Source: Microbacterium hydrothermale (GTDB lineage: Bacteria > Actinomycetota > Actinomycetes > Actinomycetales > Microbacteriaceae). Taken from it: a DNA stretch of 64,000 nucleotides. The position numbers and the translations under genes are program-made. Shown piece after piece: positions 15,556-23,317 of this stretch (position 1 is the first letter of the stretch; every line of letters begins with the position of its first letter). Under the pieces are notes generated by a model. It worked only from the letters and a program-made list of their open reading frames with translations, did not search any database and was not told where the DNA came from. The stretch spans positions 124,001 through 188,000 of the forward strand of contig NZ_STGM01000002.1 of the NCBI RefSeq assembly GCF_004854025.1, in the 5' to 3' direction.

Positions 15556-16083
15556 GTGAGCTACATCCACGGGTACGACCCCGACACGCTGCGCGAGATC
15601 ACCGACTCCCGCGAGTGCCAGGAGCGTCTCGACGAGATCGGGTCGCAGCGCAGCCTGCACGCCCTTCTCGAGCGGGTGTGGCTGCTGAAGGTGCTCGACC
15701 GCTTCGACGAGGCGCTCGCGATCTCGGAGCAGTCGGTGCGCGTGGCCCGCATGGCCGGGACGCGCCGCGACCTCCTGCGCGCGCGCATCCTGCACGCGAC
15801 GATCATGCAGTGCCGGGGCGCCTACGCCGCCGCCGAGCAGGAGCTGACGATGTGCGCCGAAGAGGCCGAGGGGCAGGGCTGGGCGAGCATCGCGGCCTTC
15901 GCCCTGCAGCACCGCGGCAAGGTGCACTACGACGAGGGCGACTTCGACAGCGCCCGCCGCGATTTCAAGCAGGCGCTGTTCCTGCGGCAGAACGCCGGAG
16001 CCACCGACGCTCAGCTCGAGTCCACGCTGCTGGCGATCGACGCGGCCGACCGTCGACGCACGCGCGAGGTCGTCGCGAGCTGA
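15556..16083 (+). CDS. Tetratricopeptide-repeat protein
   Basis: 175 residues, almost all helical. Helix pairs typical of TPRs are visible, for example LLKVLDRFDEALAISEQSV (about 40-58), the ILHATIMQCRGAYAAAEQEL pair in the middle and HRGKVHYDEGDFDSARRDF (about 121-139), with the usual small and aromatic positions. It probably scaffolds a protein interaction. The GTG at 15556 has a strong GAGAGGAG site five bases upstream, which decides the start. It has no transmembrane segment or signal peptide. Partner unknown; it is followed 30 bases later by the SprT-like gene, which has its own promoter. Confidence 0.78.
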   Translation: MSYIHGYDPDTLREITDSRECQERLDEIGSQRSLHALLERVWLLKVLDRFDEALAISEQSVRVARMAGTRRDLLRARILHATIMQCRGAYAAAEQELTMCAEEAEGQGWASIAAFALQHRGKVHYDEGDFDSARRDFKQALFLRQNAGATDAQLESTLLAIDAADRRRTREVVAS

Positions 16084-16106
16084 ATGTCGTAGGCCCCGCC
16101 TAGCCT
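16084..16106 (+). promoter_or_regulatory. PafBC/RecA-NDp-like promoter of the SprT-like gene
   Basis: ATGTCGTAG (16084-16092), eight bases, then TAGCCT (16101-16106), with the ATG seven bases on. Spacing fits TTGTCRGTG-N8-TAnnnT exactly; the upstream box has mismatches at its first, seventh and eighth bases. Confidence 0.5.
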
Positions 16107-16113
16107 TCCGGTC

Positions 16114-16602
16114 ATGTCCGATCTGCAGCGCGTCCGCACGTGGGCCGAGGCGTTGATCGCCCTGCACCTCGACGCGTCGTGGACGTTCGCGTTCGACAAC
16201 GCCAAGCGACGCGCGGGGCTGTGCGACTACGGCCGCCGCCGCATCAGCGTCTCGCGCTACCTCGCGGCGCGGTACGACGACGACACCAATCACCAGACGT
16301 TGCTGCACGAGGTGGCGCACGCGCTCGCGGGCGCCACCGCCGGCCACGGCCCCGCGTGGAAGCGCACGGCCTCCGAACTCGGCTACGTCGGCGGCACGAC
16401 CCACGCCGGAGAGACGGCGACCGAGCTGGCGCCCTGGGTGGGAACCTGTCCCGCCGGACACGTGGCCTATCGGCATCGGCGCGCGACGCGGCCGACGTCG
16501 TGCGCGCGGTGCGCTCCGACCTTCGACCCGCGCTTCGCGCTGTCGTGGGTGCGGCGCGACATCACCCGCGCCGAACGCGTCGCCGCCGCCACCCCGCGCT
16601 GA
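16114..16602 (+). CDS. SprT-like zinc metalloprotease
   Basis: 162 residues. The zinc motif HEVAH is at 65-69, followed by HGPAWKRTASELGY, the third-ligand region of SprT/SPRTN proteases, and a C-terminal zinc-ribbon-like part with CPAGH and CARC. Eukaryotic SPRTN and some bacterial SprT proteins degrade DNA-protein crosslinks, so a repair role is plausible but inferred. The promoter upstream resembles the RecA-independent DNA-damage promoter seen before lhr, which supports that. The gene lacks a ribosome site and is probably leaderless. Confidence 0.82.
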   Translation: MSDLQRVRTWAEALIALHLDASWTFAFDNAKRRAGLCDYGRRRISVSRYLAARYDDDTNHQTLLHEVAHALAGATAGHGPAWKRTASELGYVGGTTHAGETATELAPWVGTCPAGHVAYRHRRATRPTSCARCAPTFDPRFALSWVRRDITRAERVAAATPR

Positions 16603-16629
16603 GGCGCGGACGGCGCCCGCCCTCGGCGA

Positions 16630-17250
16630 TCAGGCGGAGACGAAGATCCCGTCGCGCAGCACCGGGACGACGGATGCCGCATCGCGCGCGGCTGCGGCGA
16701 GAACCTCCTCGCGCCCGCCGTCCGCGGCGATCGCGCGCCCACCTCCGCTCGCGGTGAGGAGGTGGCGCACCGCTCCGCCGAGGGCGCGGAAGCCCTCTCC
16801 CGCGACCGCGGCGTCGGGTGAGGCGTGATCGATCCCGAGGTCGCCGAGCGCGGCGACGACCGCGCCGGCCCCGAGCAGGTCCTCCACGGCGAATCGCGTT
16901 CCCGCGTCATCGATCTCGCCCGCCGCGAGCACGGAGATGCTCGTGCGTTCGGCGCGGGAGCGCTGCACCTCGAGCACGTGCGCGGCGACCGCCGCGGCGT
17001 TGCGCAGGCCTCCCGCCACGACGTGCGCGCCCGTCTCCGCCGCCGCGCGTGCCAGGGCGGCCGCCGCGTCGTCGTCGTCGGCGAGGTCGAGACCGGCCGC
17101 GTTCTCGACGGCGCTCAGCGCGTGGGCGGTCAGCCCCAGCGTCTGCACGATCACCACGATGTGCGCGGGAGCGAGGCGACGCAGCCCGCCCGCGCCCCAC
17201 TCCAGGCGCACCTGGTAGTCGGACTGCGAGAGGGCGGGGTCGATCGGCAT
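16630..17250 (-). CDS. ComB-like 2-phosphosulfolactate phosphatase family protein
   Basis: 206 residues. The N-terminus (DYQVRLEWGAGGLRRLAP) and the following IVVIVQTLG strand, then ISVLAAGEI and the FAVEDLLGAGAVV segment, resemble the ComB fold. ComB removes phosphate from phosphosulfolactate in coenzyme M synthesis, a pathway not expected here and with no other genes in view, so the true substrate is probably another small phosphate ester. Some active-site residues of archaeal ComB cannot be confirmed. TAGCAT (17257-17262) is six bases upstream of the ATG, another leaderless arrangement. Confidence 0.68.
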   Translation of the reverse strand: MPIDPALSQSDYQVRLEWGAGGLRRLAPAHIVVIVQTLGLTAHALSAVENAAGLDLADDDDAAAALARAAAETGAHVVAGGLRNAAAVAAHVLEVQRSRAERTSISVLAAGEIDDAGTRFAVEDLLGAGAVVAALGDLGIDHASPDAAVAGEGFRALGGAVRHLLTASGGGRAIAADGGREEVLAAAARDAASVVPVLRDGIFVSA

Positions 17251-17355
17251 CCTTCGATGCTAGAACGACCCGGGGGTCGCCCCCGCCGCCCGGATCCCGC
17301 GAGCCCGATCGTCAACCCGCCCCGCACCCCGCGGCGGATCGTGCACCATCTGATC

Positions 17356-17871
17356 ATGCGGATCCTGCTGAAGTTCGTGATCGACTGCGACCCCGACGCC
17401 GCCTGGCGCGCCCTGCACTCCCCGCGCGCCGTCGCGGAGCTGTACGGGCCCCTGCTGGCCGTTGAGGGCCTGGGCGAGATGCCCACCACGTTCGAGTCCG
17501 GCGACGACGTGCCCGTGCAGATGAGCGTCGCCGGGGTGATGCCGGTGGGACGCCAGCTCATCTCCGTCGCCGACCGCGAGACGCACGACGCGCACGGGCG
17601 CGTGCGCGTGTTCCGCGACTGGGGACTCCCCCTGACCGGCCCGCTCGCGGTGCTCGATGTGTGGGATCACCAGATGGCGGTGTCGGCCGCCCCCGGCGAG
17701 CCCGGAAAGACGCTGTGGCGCGAGCGGCTCACCATCGGCGGCGCCGCGGCCCCCGCGCTGTGGCCGGGCCTGTGGGCGACCTGGCAGTGGCGGGCCGCGC
17801 GCATCCGCGCCCTCGCACCCACGTGGGCGCACGACCCCGAGAACGACGACGCTCCACCCCGCCATGAGTGA
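17356..17871 (+). CDS. SRPBCC-fold-like protein
   Basis: 171 residues. The opening MRILLKFVIDCDPDAAWRAL resembles the first strand and helix of START/SRPBCC ligand-binding proteins, with later beta strands (VQMSVAGVMPVGRQLISV, HGRVRVFRDWG) and a long C-terminal helix (ATWQWRAARIRALAPTW). No catalytic motif. The ATG at 17356 is preferred; a GTG at 17341 would add five residues. The stop overlaps the start of the next acetyltransferase by 8 bases, so they are cotranscribed. Assignment is from fold-like patterns only. Confidence 0.6.
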   Translation: MRILLKFVIDCDPDAAWRALHSPRAVAELYGPLLAVEGLGEMPTTFESGDDVPVQMSVAGVMPVGRQLISVADRETHDAHGRVRVFRDWGLPLTGPLAVLDVWDHQMAVSAAPGEPGKTLWRERLTIGGAAAPALWPGLWATWQWRAARIRALAPTWAHDPENDDAPPRHE

Positions 17872-18373
17872 GATCCTCGTGCGCGCGGCGACGCCCGACG
17901 ACAGTCGGTGCATCGCCCACGTGCACGTGCAGAGCTGGCGCGAGGCCCACACCGATCAGGTCCCCGAGGCGCTGTCGGAGCAACTCGACGTCGAGCTCTC
18001 GGCCTGGCGCTGGGCGGCGCGCCTGCGCGGAGAGACCCCGCCCGGCGCCGAGCGCCTCGGCGACGCGTGGGTCGCGATCGTCGACGGACGGGTCGTCGGC
18101 TTCTCGTCGGCGGGCCCGAGCCGCGACGCGGATCGACCGGAGACGGATGCCGAGCTCTACGCGCTCTACGTCCTCGCGGCGCACTACGGCACCGGCGCCG
18201 GCCGGGCGCTGCTGGAGGCCGCGGTGGGCGACCGGCCCGCGAGCCTCTGGGTGCTCTCCGGGAACGACCGGGCCCTCGCCTTCTACGCGAAGCACGGCTT
18301 CGCCCCCGACGGCGCGTCACGGGAGGACGACCGCTGGGGCGGCCCCCTGCGGGAGCTGCGGCTGACCCGGTGA
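17864..18373 (+). CDS. GNAT family N-acetyltransferase
   Basis: 169 residues. GNAT features in order: ILVRAATPDD at the N-terminus, IAHVHVQSW (helix 1), AWVAIVDGRVVGF (beta 2-3), ELYALYVLAAHYGTGAGRALL (the acetyl-CoA-binding Q/RxxGxG/A loop, here YGTGAG), and ALAFYAKHGFAPDG near the end. Transfers an acetyl group from acetyl-CoA to an unknown amine. Overlaps the preceding SRPBCC-like gene by 8 bases in another frame, so translation is coupled. Confidence 0.82.
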   Translation: MSEILVRAATPDDSRCIAHVHVQSWREAHTDQVPEALSEQLDVELSAWRWAARLRGETPPGAERLGDAWVAIVDGRVVGFSSAGPSRDADRPETDAELYALYVLAAHYGTGAGRALLEAAVGDRPASLWVLSGNDRALAFYAKHGFAPDGASREDDRWGGPLRELRLTR

Positions 18374-18399
18374 CGGGAGGCGCGACGACCGACCGCTCC

Positions 18400-19050
18400 T
18401 CAGACCAGCCCGTGACGATAGGCGAACACGACGAGTTGCACGCGATCGCGCAGGGCCAGCTTGGTGAGGATGCGGCTGATGTGCGTCTTCACCGTCGCCT
18501 CCGACAAGAACTCGCTCTCGGCGATCTCGGCGTTGCTGAGGCCCGTCGCCGCGAGCGCGAAGATCTCCCTCTCGCGGTCGGTGAGCGCGCCGTAGGCCGC
18601 GGGGACCGGCTCGGCGCCCGCGCCGTCGGCGATGTGCGCGAACAGCTCGCGGGTGGCCTCGGCCGCGATGACGGCCGAACCCGCGTGCACGGTGCGCACG
18701 GCCGAGAGCAGGAACTCCGGCTCGGCGTCTTTGAGCAGGAATCCGCTCGCCCCTCCCTGGATCGCCCGAGCGGCGGCCTCATCGAGGTCGAAGGTCGTGA
18801 GCACCACCACGCGGGGCGCATCGGGCTCGCGGAGGATCTCGGCGGTCGCCGTCAGCCCGTCCATGACCGGCATGCGCACGTCCATCAGCACGAGGTCGGG
18901 GCGCGTCGAGCGCACCACCTCGATGCCCTCGCGGCCGTCGGAGGCCTCGCCGACGACCTCGAGGTCGGGTTGCGAGTCGATCACCATCCGGATGCCGGCG
19001 CGGAACAGTGCCTGATCGTCGACGAGGACGATGCGGACGGGGGCGGTCAT
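18400..19050 (-). CDS. LuxR/NarL-family response regulator
   Basis: 216 residues. Receiver domain with acidic pair Asp11-Asp12, phospho-acceptor Asp57 in LVLMDVRMP and the FLLKD lysine; C-terminal LuxR-type HTH (LTDREREIFALAATGLSNAE, then EATVKTHISRILTKL). Encoded 49 bases after the sensor kinase at 19100-20287 on the same strand, forming a standard NarL-type two-component system. The target genes cannot be told from the window; no ABC exporter adjoins, unlike many such pairs in actinobacteria. Confidence 0.92.
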   Translation of the reverse strand: MTAPVRIVLVDDQALFRAGIRMVIDSQPDLEVVGEASDGREGIEVVRSTRPDLVLMDVRMPVMDGLTATAEILREPDAPRVVVLTTFDLDEAAARAIQGGASGFLLKDAEPEFLLSAVRTVHAGSAVIAAEATRELFAHIADGAGAEPVPAAYGALTDREREIFALAATGLSNAEIAESEFLSEATVKTHISRILTKLALRDRVQLVVFAYRHGLV

Positions 19051-19099
19051 GCGGAGAGGCCTCTCTCGAGAGCGGACGGGGGCGCGGCATCCGGAGTCG

Positions 19100-20287
19100 T
19101 CACCGCGAGCCCCCGATCGGAAGGGTCGCGCGGACGACGAATTCGCCGTACTCGGGCTCGGCCGTCAACCGGCCGCCGACGAGCTGCGCGCGCTCGCGCA
19201 TGCCGATGAGCCCGTGTCCGCCGGTGCCGACGGCGGCACCCGCGGCGGCCGTGGATCGGGCGTTGCGCACCGACAGCTCGACGCGGTCGGCGAACCAGCC
19301 CAGGTGCACGCGCACGCGCGGGTCGACGCCGTGGCGGAGGGCGTTGGTGAGCGCCTCCTGCATGATCCGGTACACCGCGAGCTGGATCGCCGCGGGCGGC
19401 TCCCCCGGCGGCGGCGGGTCGACGCGCACGTCGAGGTGCACCCCGGCCGCCCGCACACGGTCGAAGAGCTGCGCGAGGTCGGCGAGGGTCGGCTGCGGGC
19501 CCTCGCCCTGGCTGTGACGCAGCTGCGTGAGGAGAAGACGCACATCGGTCAGCGCCGCTCGCGCGGTCGTCGAGATCGTCGCGAGCGCGTCGGACGCCGC
19601 CGCGGGGTCGCCGGCGGCGGCGTAGCGGGCGCCGTCGGCCTGGGCGATGACCACCGCGAGCGAGTGGGCGACCACGTCGTGCATGTCGCGCGCGATGCGC
19701 ACCCGCTGCTGCTCGGCGATCGTCTCGGCCTCGGCGGCGCGCTGGGCACGACTGTTCTCCGCGGCGCGCAGGGCCGTGCGCACGAGGGCCCCCGACACCC
19801 ACGCGAGCATCAGGGCGAATCCGGATGCCAGCAGCAGGGCGCCCACGGCGAACCAGTCGTTGACGGAGGGGGGCTCGGACAGCCCCCGGCCGACGAGGTA
19901 GAGCGGGATGATCGCGGCACCCGCGATGCCCGAGGCGAAACCCCACCAGAACACGCGCCGACTGCCGTAGGCGGCCGTCGTGTAGAGGACGGCGAAGATG
20001 GCGAGGTCGGTCGGGGACGGCTGCCTGCCGAAACCCATCTGCAGGAACGCGCCGACCCAGGCCAGGATGAGCGCGAGACCGGGCTGCAGGCGCCGCATCG
20101 CGAGGGCGGCGGTCAGCGCGAGGGCGACGAGGATCGCCCCGACGTTCTCACCGACCAGCGAGAGGGGCGCCAGTGCGCCGCTGGTGGTCCCCGCGACCTC
20201 GACCAGCAGGGCCAGCAGACCGAACAGCGCCGCGACGCCGAGGTCGGTGACCAGCTGATAGCGCTGGAGCGGGCGGAGGGAGAGCAT
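19100..20287 (-). CDS. Two-component sensor histidine kinase (HisKA_3 family)
   Basis: 395 residues. The N-terminal half has about five hydrophobic segments (15-35, 48-65, 70-85, 95-135, 145-170) with no large extracellular domain, then a coiled-coil and HisKA_3 box RIARDMHDVVAHSL with phospho-accepting His203, and an HATPase with ALTNALRHG and GTGGHGLIGMRERA. Probably senses a membrane or cell-envelope signal. Start chosen at 20287 because TAGCGT (20295-20300) lies seven bases upstream; the longer frame adds a non-conserved arginine-rich stretch. Partner response regulator is encoded immediately downstream. Confidence 0.9.
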   Translation of the reverse strand: MLSLRPLQRYQLVTDLGVAALFGLLALLVEVAGTTSGALAPLSLVGENVGAILVALALTAALAMRRLQPGLALILAWVGAFLQMGFGRQPSPTDLAIFAVLYTTAAYGSRRVFWWGFASGIAGAAIIPLYLVGRGLSEPPSVNDWFAVGALLLASGFALMLAWVSGALVRTALRAAENSRAQRAAEAETIAEQQRVRIARDMHDVVAHSLAVVIAQADGARYAAAGDPAAASDALATISTTARAALTDVRLLLTQLRHSQGEGPQPTLADLAQLFDRVRAAGVHLDVRVDPPPPGEPPAAIQLAVYRIMQEALTNALRHGVDPRVRVHLGWFADRVELSVRNARSTAAAGAAVGTGGHGLIGMRERAQLVGGRLTAEPEYGEFVVRATLPIGGSR

Positions 20288-20370
20288 CGCCCTCACGCTA
20301 CGCGGGACCACGGGGCCGCGGCATCCGCCTGTGGATGTATCCCGGGCCGTGGCAAGATCACCCGATCGTC

Positions 20371-20422
20371 TCGAGATCACACGCCGGGGCGCGGGGCGGG
20401 CGGTGAGATCGTGTGATCTCGA
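20371..20422. repeat. Inverted repeat with 12-bp perfect arms
   Basis: TCGAGATCACAC (20371-20382) and GTGTGATCTCGA (20411-20422) flank a 28-base GC-rich loop. It lies just past the Lrp/AsnC stop at 20429 and upstream of the divergently oriented kinase region; it may be a terminator for the minus-strand regulator or a dimer-binding site. Confidence 0.55.
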
Positions 20423-20428
20423 CGCGGG

Positions 20429-20917
20429 TCAGCCGGGGAAATCGGCGGGCTCGATCGGGCGCGCTTCGAAGAACGTCTGCAGCACCACGGTCGTGCGGGT
20501 GTTGACCTGCGCCGCGGCCCGGATGTCGCGGATGAGCGCCTCGAGATCGCGCGGGGTGGGCACGCGCACGAACAGCATGTAGGCCGCCTCCCCCGCGATG
20601 GAGTGGCAGGCCTCGATCGCGCTGAGGTGCGCGAGCAATTCGGGGGCGTTGTCGGGCTGCGCGGGGTCGAGCGGGGTGATCTCGACGAACGCCGCGAGCG
20701 GTCGCCCGAGGGCCTCGGCATCGAGGATGGGCCGGTAGCCCTGCACGATGCCGCGCGCCTCGAGACGGCGCAGTCGCGACTGGACGGCCGAGACCGACAG
20801 GCCGACGCGCTCCGACAGGTGCGACAGCGTCGCGCGCGCGTCGATCGAGATCTCGCGGACGATCGCGGCGTCGACGGCGTCGTCGAGGCGGGGGGCGCGA
20901 GCGGGGGCCTCGGTCAT
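20429..20917 (-). CDS. Lrp/AsnC family transcriptional regulator
   Basis: 162 residues. N-terminal HTH (LDDAVDAAIVREISIDARAT, then LSHLSERVGLSVSAVQSRLRRLE) and C-terminal RAM/ligand domain (AAFVEITPL ... AYMLFVRVPTPRDLEALI). These regulators respond to amino acids. It is divergent from the gene at 21027-22424, and the 109-base spacer contains an unusually AT-rich segment, so it probably controls that gene and perhaps itself. TACTGT lies seven bases before the ATG. Effector unknown. Confidence 0.9.
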   Translation of the reverse strand: MTEAPARAPRLDDAVDAAIVREISIDARATLSHLSERVGLSVSAVQSRLRRLEARGIVQGYRPILDAEALGRPLAAFVEITPLDPAQPDNAPELLAHLSAIEACHSIAGEAAYMLFVRVPTPRDLEALIRDIRAAAQVNTRTTVVLQTFFEARPIEPADFPG

Positions 20918-20966
20918 GCGCTCGACAGTAGCAGTGGGCGCGAGGACGGCTCTGGCGGCGTCCGTA

Positions 20967-21021
20967 AGTTTTCCGTTAGCATGACGTTTTGACAGGAATA
21001 TTTACACCCCCTGATCGGAGG
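20967..21021 (+). promoter_or_regulatory. AT-rich promoter/operator between the Lrp regulator and the DUF6421-type gene
   Basis: A local AT island in a ~70% GC region. It holds TTGACA (near 20988-20993), TATTTA about 6 bases on, a TTCC...GGAA inverted pair and two GTTTT half-repeats, and ends in a GGAGG ribosome site (21017-21021) five bases before the ATG at 21027. AT-rich sites of this kind are typical for Lrp-family binding. Exact -10/-35 pairing is uncertain (TTAGCA-17-TATTTA is one option). Confidence 0.5.
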
Positions 21022-21026
21022 ATGCC

Positions 21027-22424
21027 ATGACCATCGCGACGCCCACCCGCACCGACCGGGATCTGCTCGACGGTCGCACCGTCGACGAGGTCGAGCACAC
21101 CCCCGCCTGGGCGCAGCTGAAGAGCGCGGCGACCGCCCTGCAGGACCTGCAGTCCACCGACGGCTCCATCGAGGACACCGCCGCCGCCGCGCCGCTCATC
21201 GACGACGTCGTCGAGGCCATCGCCGCGCTCGCGCCCCTCTTCCCGCACGACGCCGACTACCTCGCGGCATCCGTCGCCGACTTCCGGCGGTGGGAGGCGG
21301 AGGGCATGGGCACGCCGGACTTCCTCGACTCGCTCGTGGCCTTCCAGCCCCAGGAGCACCGGGTCGACGGCATCCGTCACCTCGTCGTCTTCCCGATGTA
21401 CACGCAGAACGGCTCGAGCGACCGTCACGTCGAGGCGGTGCTCGTCGAGGCCATCTGGCCCGAGTTCATCGCGCGGCTCGAGACCGAGTACACCAACCGG
21501 CTGTTCGTCTCGCTGCGGCTGATCGACTTCACCTCGGGATACGACACCAACTCCGCCGTGCTGTTCCCCGAGACCGTCGCGATGCGCGAGATCCCGCCCT
21601 TCACGTGGGGCGCGATCTTCCAGGACCGCGAGGCCGCCCGCTACCGCCGCGTCACGCGCGCCGCCGCGGAGATCACCAAGCTCGAGCTGCCCGCGGCGGC
21701 CGCCCGCATGCTCGACGACCAGGCGCTCACCGAGCGGACGTTCGTGATGTGGGACCTCATCCACGACCGCACCCACATGCGCGGCGACCTCCCGTTCGAC
21801 CCGTTCATGATCAAGCAGCGGATGCCGTTCTTCCTGTACTCGCTCGAGGAGCTGCGGTGCGACCTCACCGCGTTCCGCGAGTGCGTCTCGCTGCAGAAGC
21901 GCCTCTCGGCCCGCGACGACCTCGACGACGCCGAGCGCACGATGCTCGAGCACGCGGAGCTCGTGCAGTACGCCGTCATCTTCGACCGCATCTTCCGCTT
22001 CGCCATCACCGGCTCGCGCGTGCGCAACTACGACGGACTCGGCGGTCAGCTGCTGTTCGCGTGGCTGCACCAGCGCCGGGTGCTGCACTGGACCGACACC
22101 TCGCTGGCGTTCGACTGGGACGAGGTCCCCGCCGCCGTGGTCGCCCTCGCCGACGCCATCGACGAGCTCTACTGGCGCTCGATCGACCGCCCCAAGACGG
22201 CGCACTGGCTCGCCGCCTACGACCTCGTGCGCAGCGTCGTGACGCCGCACCCCGCGTCGGTGTGGGCCCGCGGCCTGTCCGACGAGGTGCTCGCCGGCCT
22301 CCCCAAGGGCTACACGGATGCCGTCTTGAACGACGAGTTCCCGCTGTCGATGTTCTTCGAAGCGCTCGAGAAGAAGATGCGCCCGGTGATCGCCTCGACC
22401 GAGGGGATCCGCGGCACCGACTGA
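21027..22424 (+). CDS. Conserved actinobacterial protein, DUF6421 type
   Basis: 465 residues, soluble, no signal peptide. It resembles a family (DUF6421) found in actinobacteria beside an SDR oxidoreductase. Conserved-looking blocks include RHLVVFPMYTQNGS, VEAIWPEFI, LRLIDFTSGYDTNSAVLFPE, MWDLIHDRTHMRGDLPFDPF and FMIKQRMPFFLYSLEELRCD, rich in His, Asp and aromatic residues, which suggests a metal- or cofactor-dependent enzyme, but no known motif is clear. A strong GGAGG precedes the ATG. The upstream divergent Lrp/AsnC gene and the downstream SDR suggest a small amino-acid-responsive metabolic operon. Confidence 0.72.
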   Translation: MTIATPTRTDRDLLDGRTVDEVEHTPAWAQLKSAATALQDLQSTDGSIEDTAAAAPLIDDVVEAIAALAPLFPHDADYLAASVADFRRWEAEGMGTPDFLDSLVAFQPQEHRVDGIRHLVVFPMYTQNGSSDRHVEAVLVEAIWPEFIARLETEYTNRLFVSLRLIDFTSGYDTNSAVLFPETVAMREIPPFTWGAIFQDREAARYRRVTRAAAEITKLELPAAAARMLDDQALTERTFVMWDLIHDRTHMRGDLPFDPFMIKQRMPFFLYSLEELRCDLTAFRECVSLQKRLSARDDLDDAERTMLEHAELVQYAVIFDRIFRFAITGSRVRNYDGLGGQLLFAWLHQRRVLHWTDTSLAFDWDEVPAAVVALADAIDELYWRSIDRPKTAHWLAAYDLVRSVVTPHPASVWARGLSDEVLAGLPKGYTDAVLNDEFPLSMFFEALEKKMRPVIASTEGIRGTD

Positions 22425-22439
22425 GCGGCATCCCGCGTC

Positions 22440-22503
22440 CGTCGAGGGTCCAGGACACGTCGAGCAGGCCGACGCCGGACCGACGTGCTCTGGACGCTCG
22501 ACG
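22440..22503 (+). terminator. Imperfect 20-bp-arm hairpin after the DUF6421-type gene
   Basis: Arms 22440-22459 and 22484-22503 are complementary at 17 of 20 positions around a 24-base loop, beginning 16 bases past the stop. A likely terminator or attenuator separating this gene from the SDR gene. Confidence 0.5.
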
Positions 22504-22612
22504 CAGGGGGACGCCCGCCGCACGCGGAACCGGTCGCGCCCGGAGCCCCCGGGGAGCACACTCGGGGCAAGCGGAGCGGATGACGACGAGCGAAACGACG
22601 ACGGAGACGACC

Positions 22613-23317
22613 ATGAGCGACACGGTGCAGACGCAGGAACTCGAGCTCGTCGAGGGACGACTCGTCCTGCTCGCGGGGGGTACGAGCGCGGCGGGACGCT
22701 CCGCCGCGCGGGCCCTCCGGGAGGCGGGCGCCCGGGTCGTGATCGTGGGGTCGGATGCCGCGCGCCTCGCCGACGCGGCACTCGCGGCACCGGGCGCCGC
22801 GACGGAACAGTGCGACCTCACCGACGCGGACGCCGTGGCCGCCCTGCGCGAGCGCGTCCACGCGGCGCACGGGCGCGTGGACGGTGTGCTGCATCTGGTC
22901 GGCGGGTGGCGCGGCGGCGGCGGGCTGGCCGGGCAGAGCGATGACGACTTCGCGTTCCTGCTGCGCTCGTTCGAGGCGCTGCGGCTCGTCAGTCGCGCCT
23001 TCGACGACGACCTGCGCTCCTCGCCCGCGGGACGACTCGCCATCGTCTCGTCGACGTCGGTGACACGCCCCCTCGCGGGCGGGGCGAACTACGCGGCGGT
23101 CAAGGCCGCGAGCGAGGCATGGACGCGCGCCGTCGCCCAGGGTTTCGCCAAGAGCGCCCGCGACGCGGACCGGGCGATCTCCGCGGCGGCGGTCATCTTC
23201 CGCGTCAAGAGCCTCGAAGGGCTCGAGGACGCCCTGGCCGCCGCCTTCGTGGCGCTGTGGGACGACACCGCCGACGCGTTCAACGACGTCGTGATCGAGG
23301 TGGGCGCGGGCGCCTAG
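22613..23317 (+). CDS. SDR family oxidoreductase
   Basis: 234 residues from the chosen start. Rossmann motif LLAGGTSAAGRSAARAL (a variant of TGxxxGxG), an acidic CDLTDADAVAAL segment, VDGVLHLVGGW (in place of NNAG), catalytic SSTSV serine region and NYAAVKAASEAW with the Tyr and Lys of YxxxK. Substrate unknown. Start: ATG 22613 has GGAG seven bases upstream; ATG 22580, adding MTTSETTTETT, is possible but its GGAG is only three bases away. Its TAG stop shares the palindrome CTAG with the stop of the convergent MFS gene. Confidence 0.8.
   Translation: MSDTVQTQELELVEGRLVLLAGGTSAAGRSAARALREAGARVVIVGSDAARLADAALAAPGAATEQCDLTDADAVAALRERVHAAHGRVDGVLHLVGGWRGGGGLAGQSDDDFAFLLRSFEALRLVSRAFDDDLRSSPAGRLAIVSSTSVTRPLAGGANYAAVKAASEAWTRAVAQGFAKSARDADRAISAAAVIFRVKSLEGLEDALAAAFVALWDDTADAFNDVVIEVGAGA

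Noticed and set aside
21000-21016. Lrp consensus box
   Set aside because: About 10 of 15 positions match, too weak to call; kept only as an AT-rich operator region.
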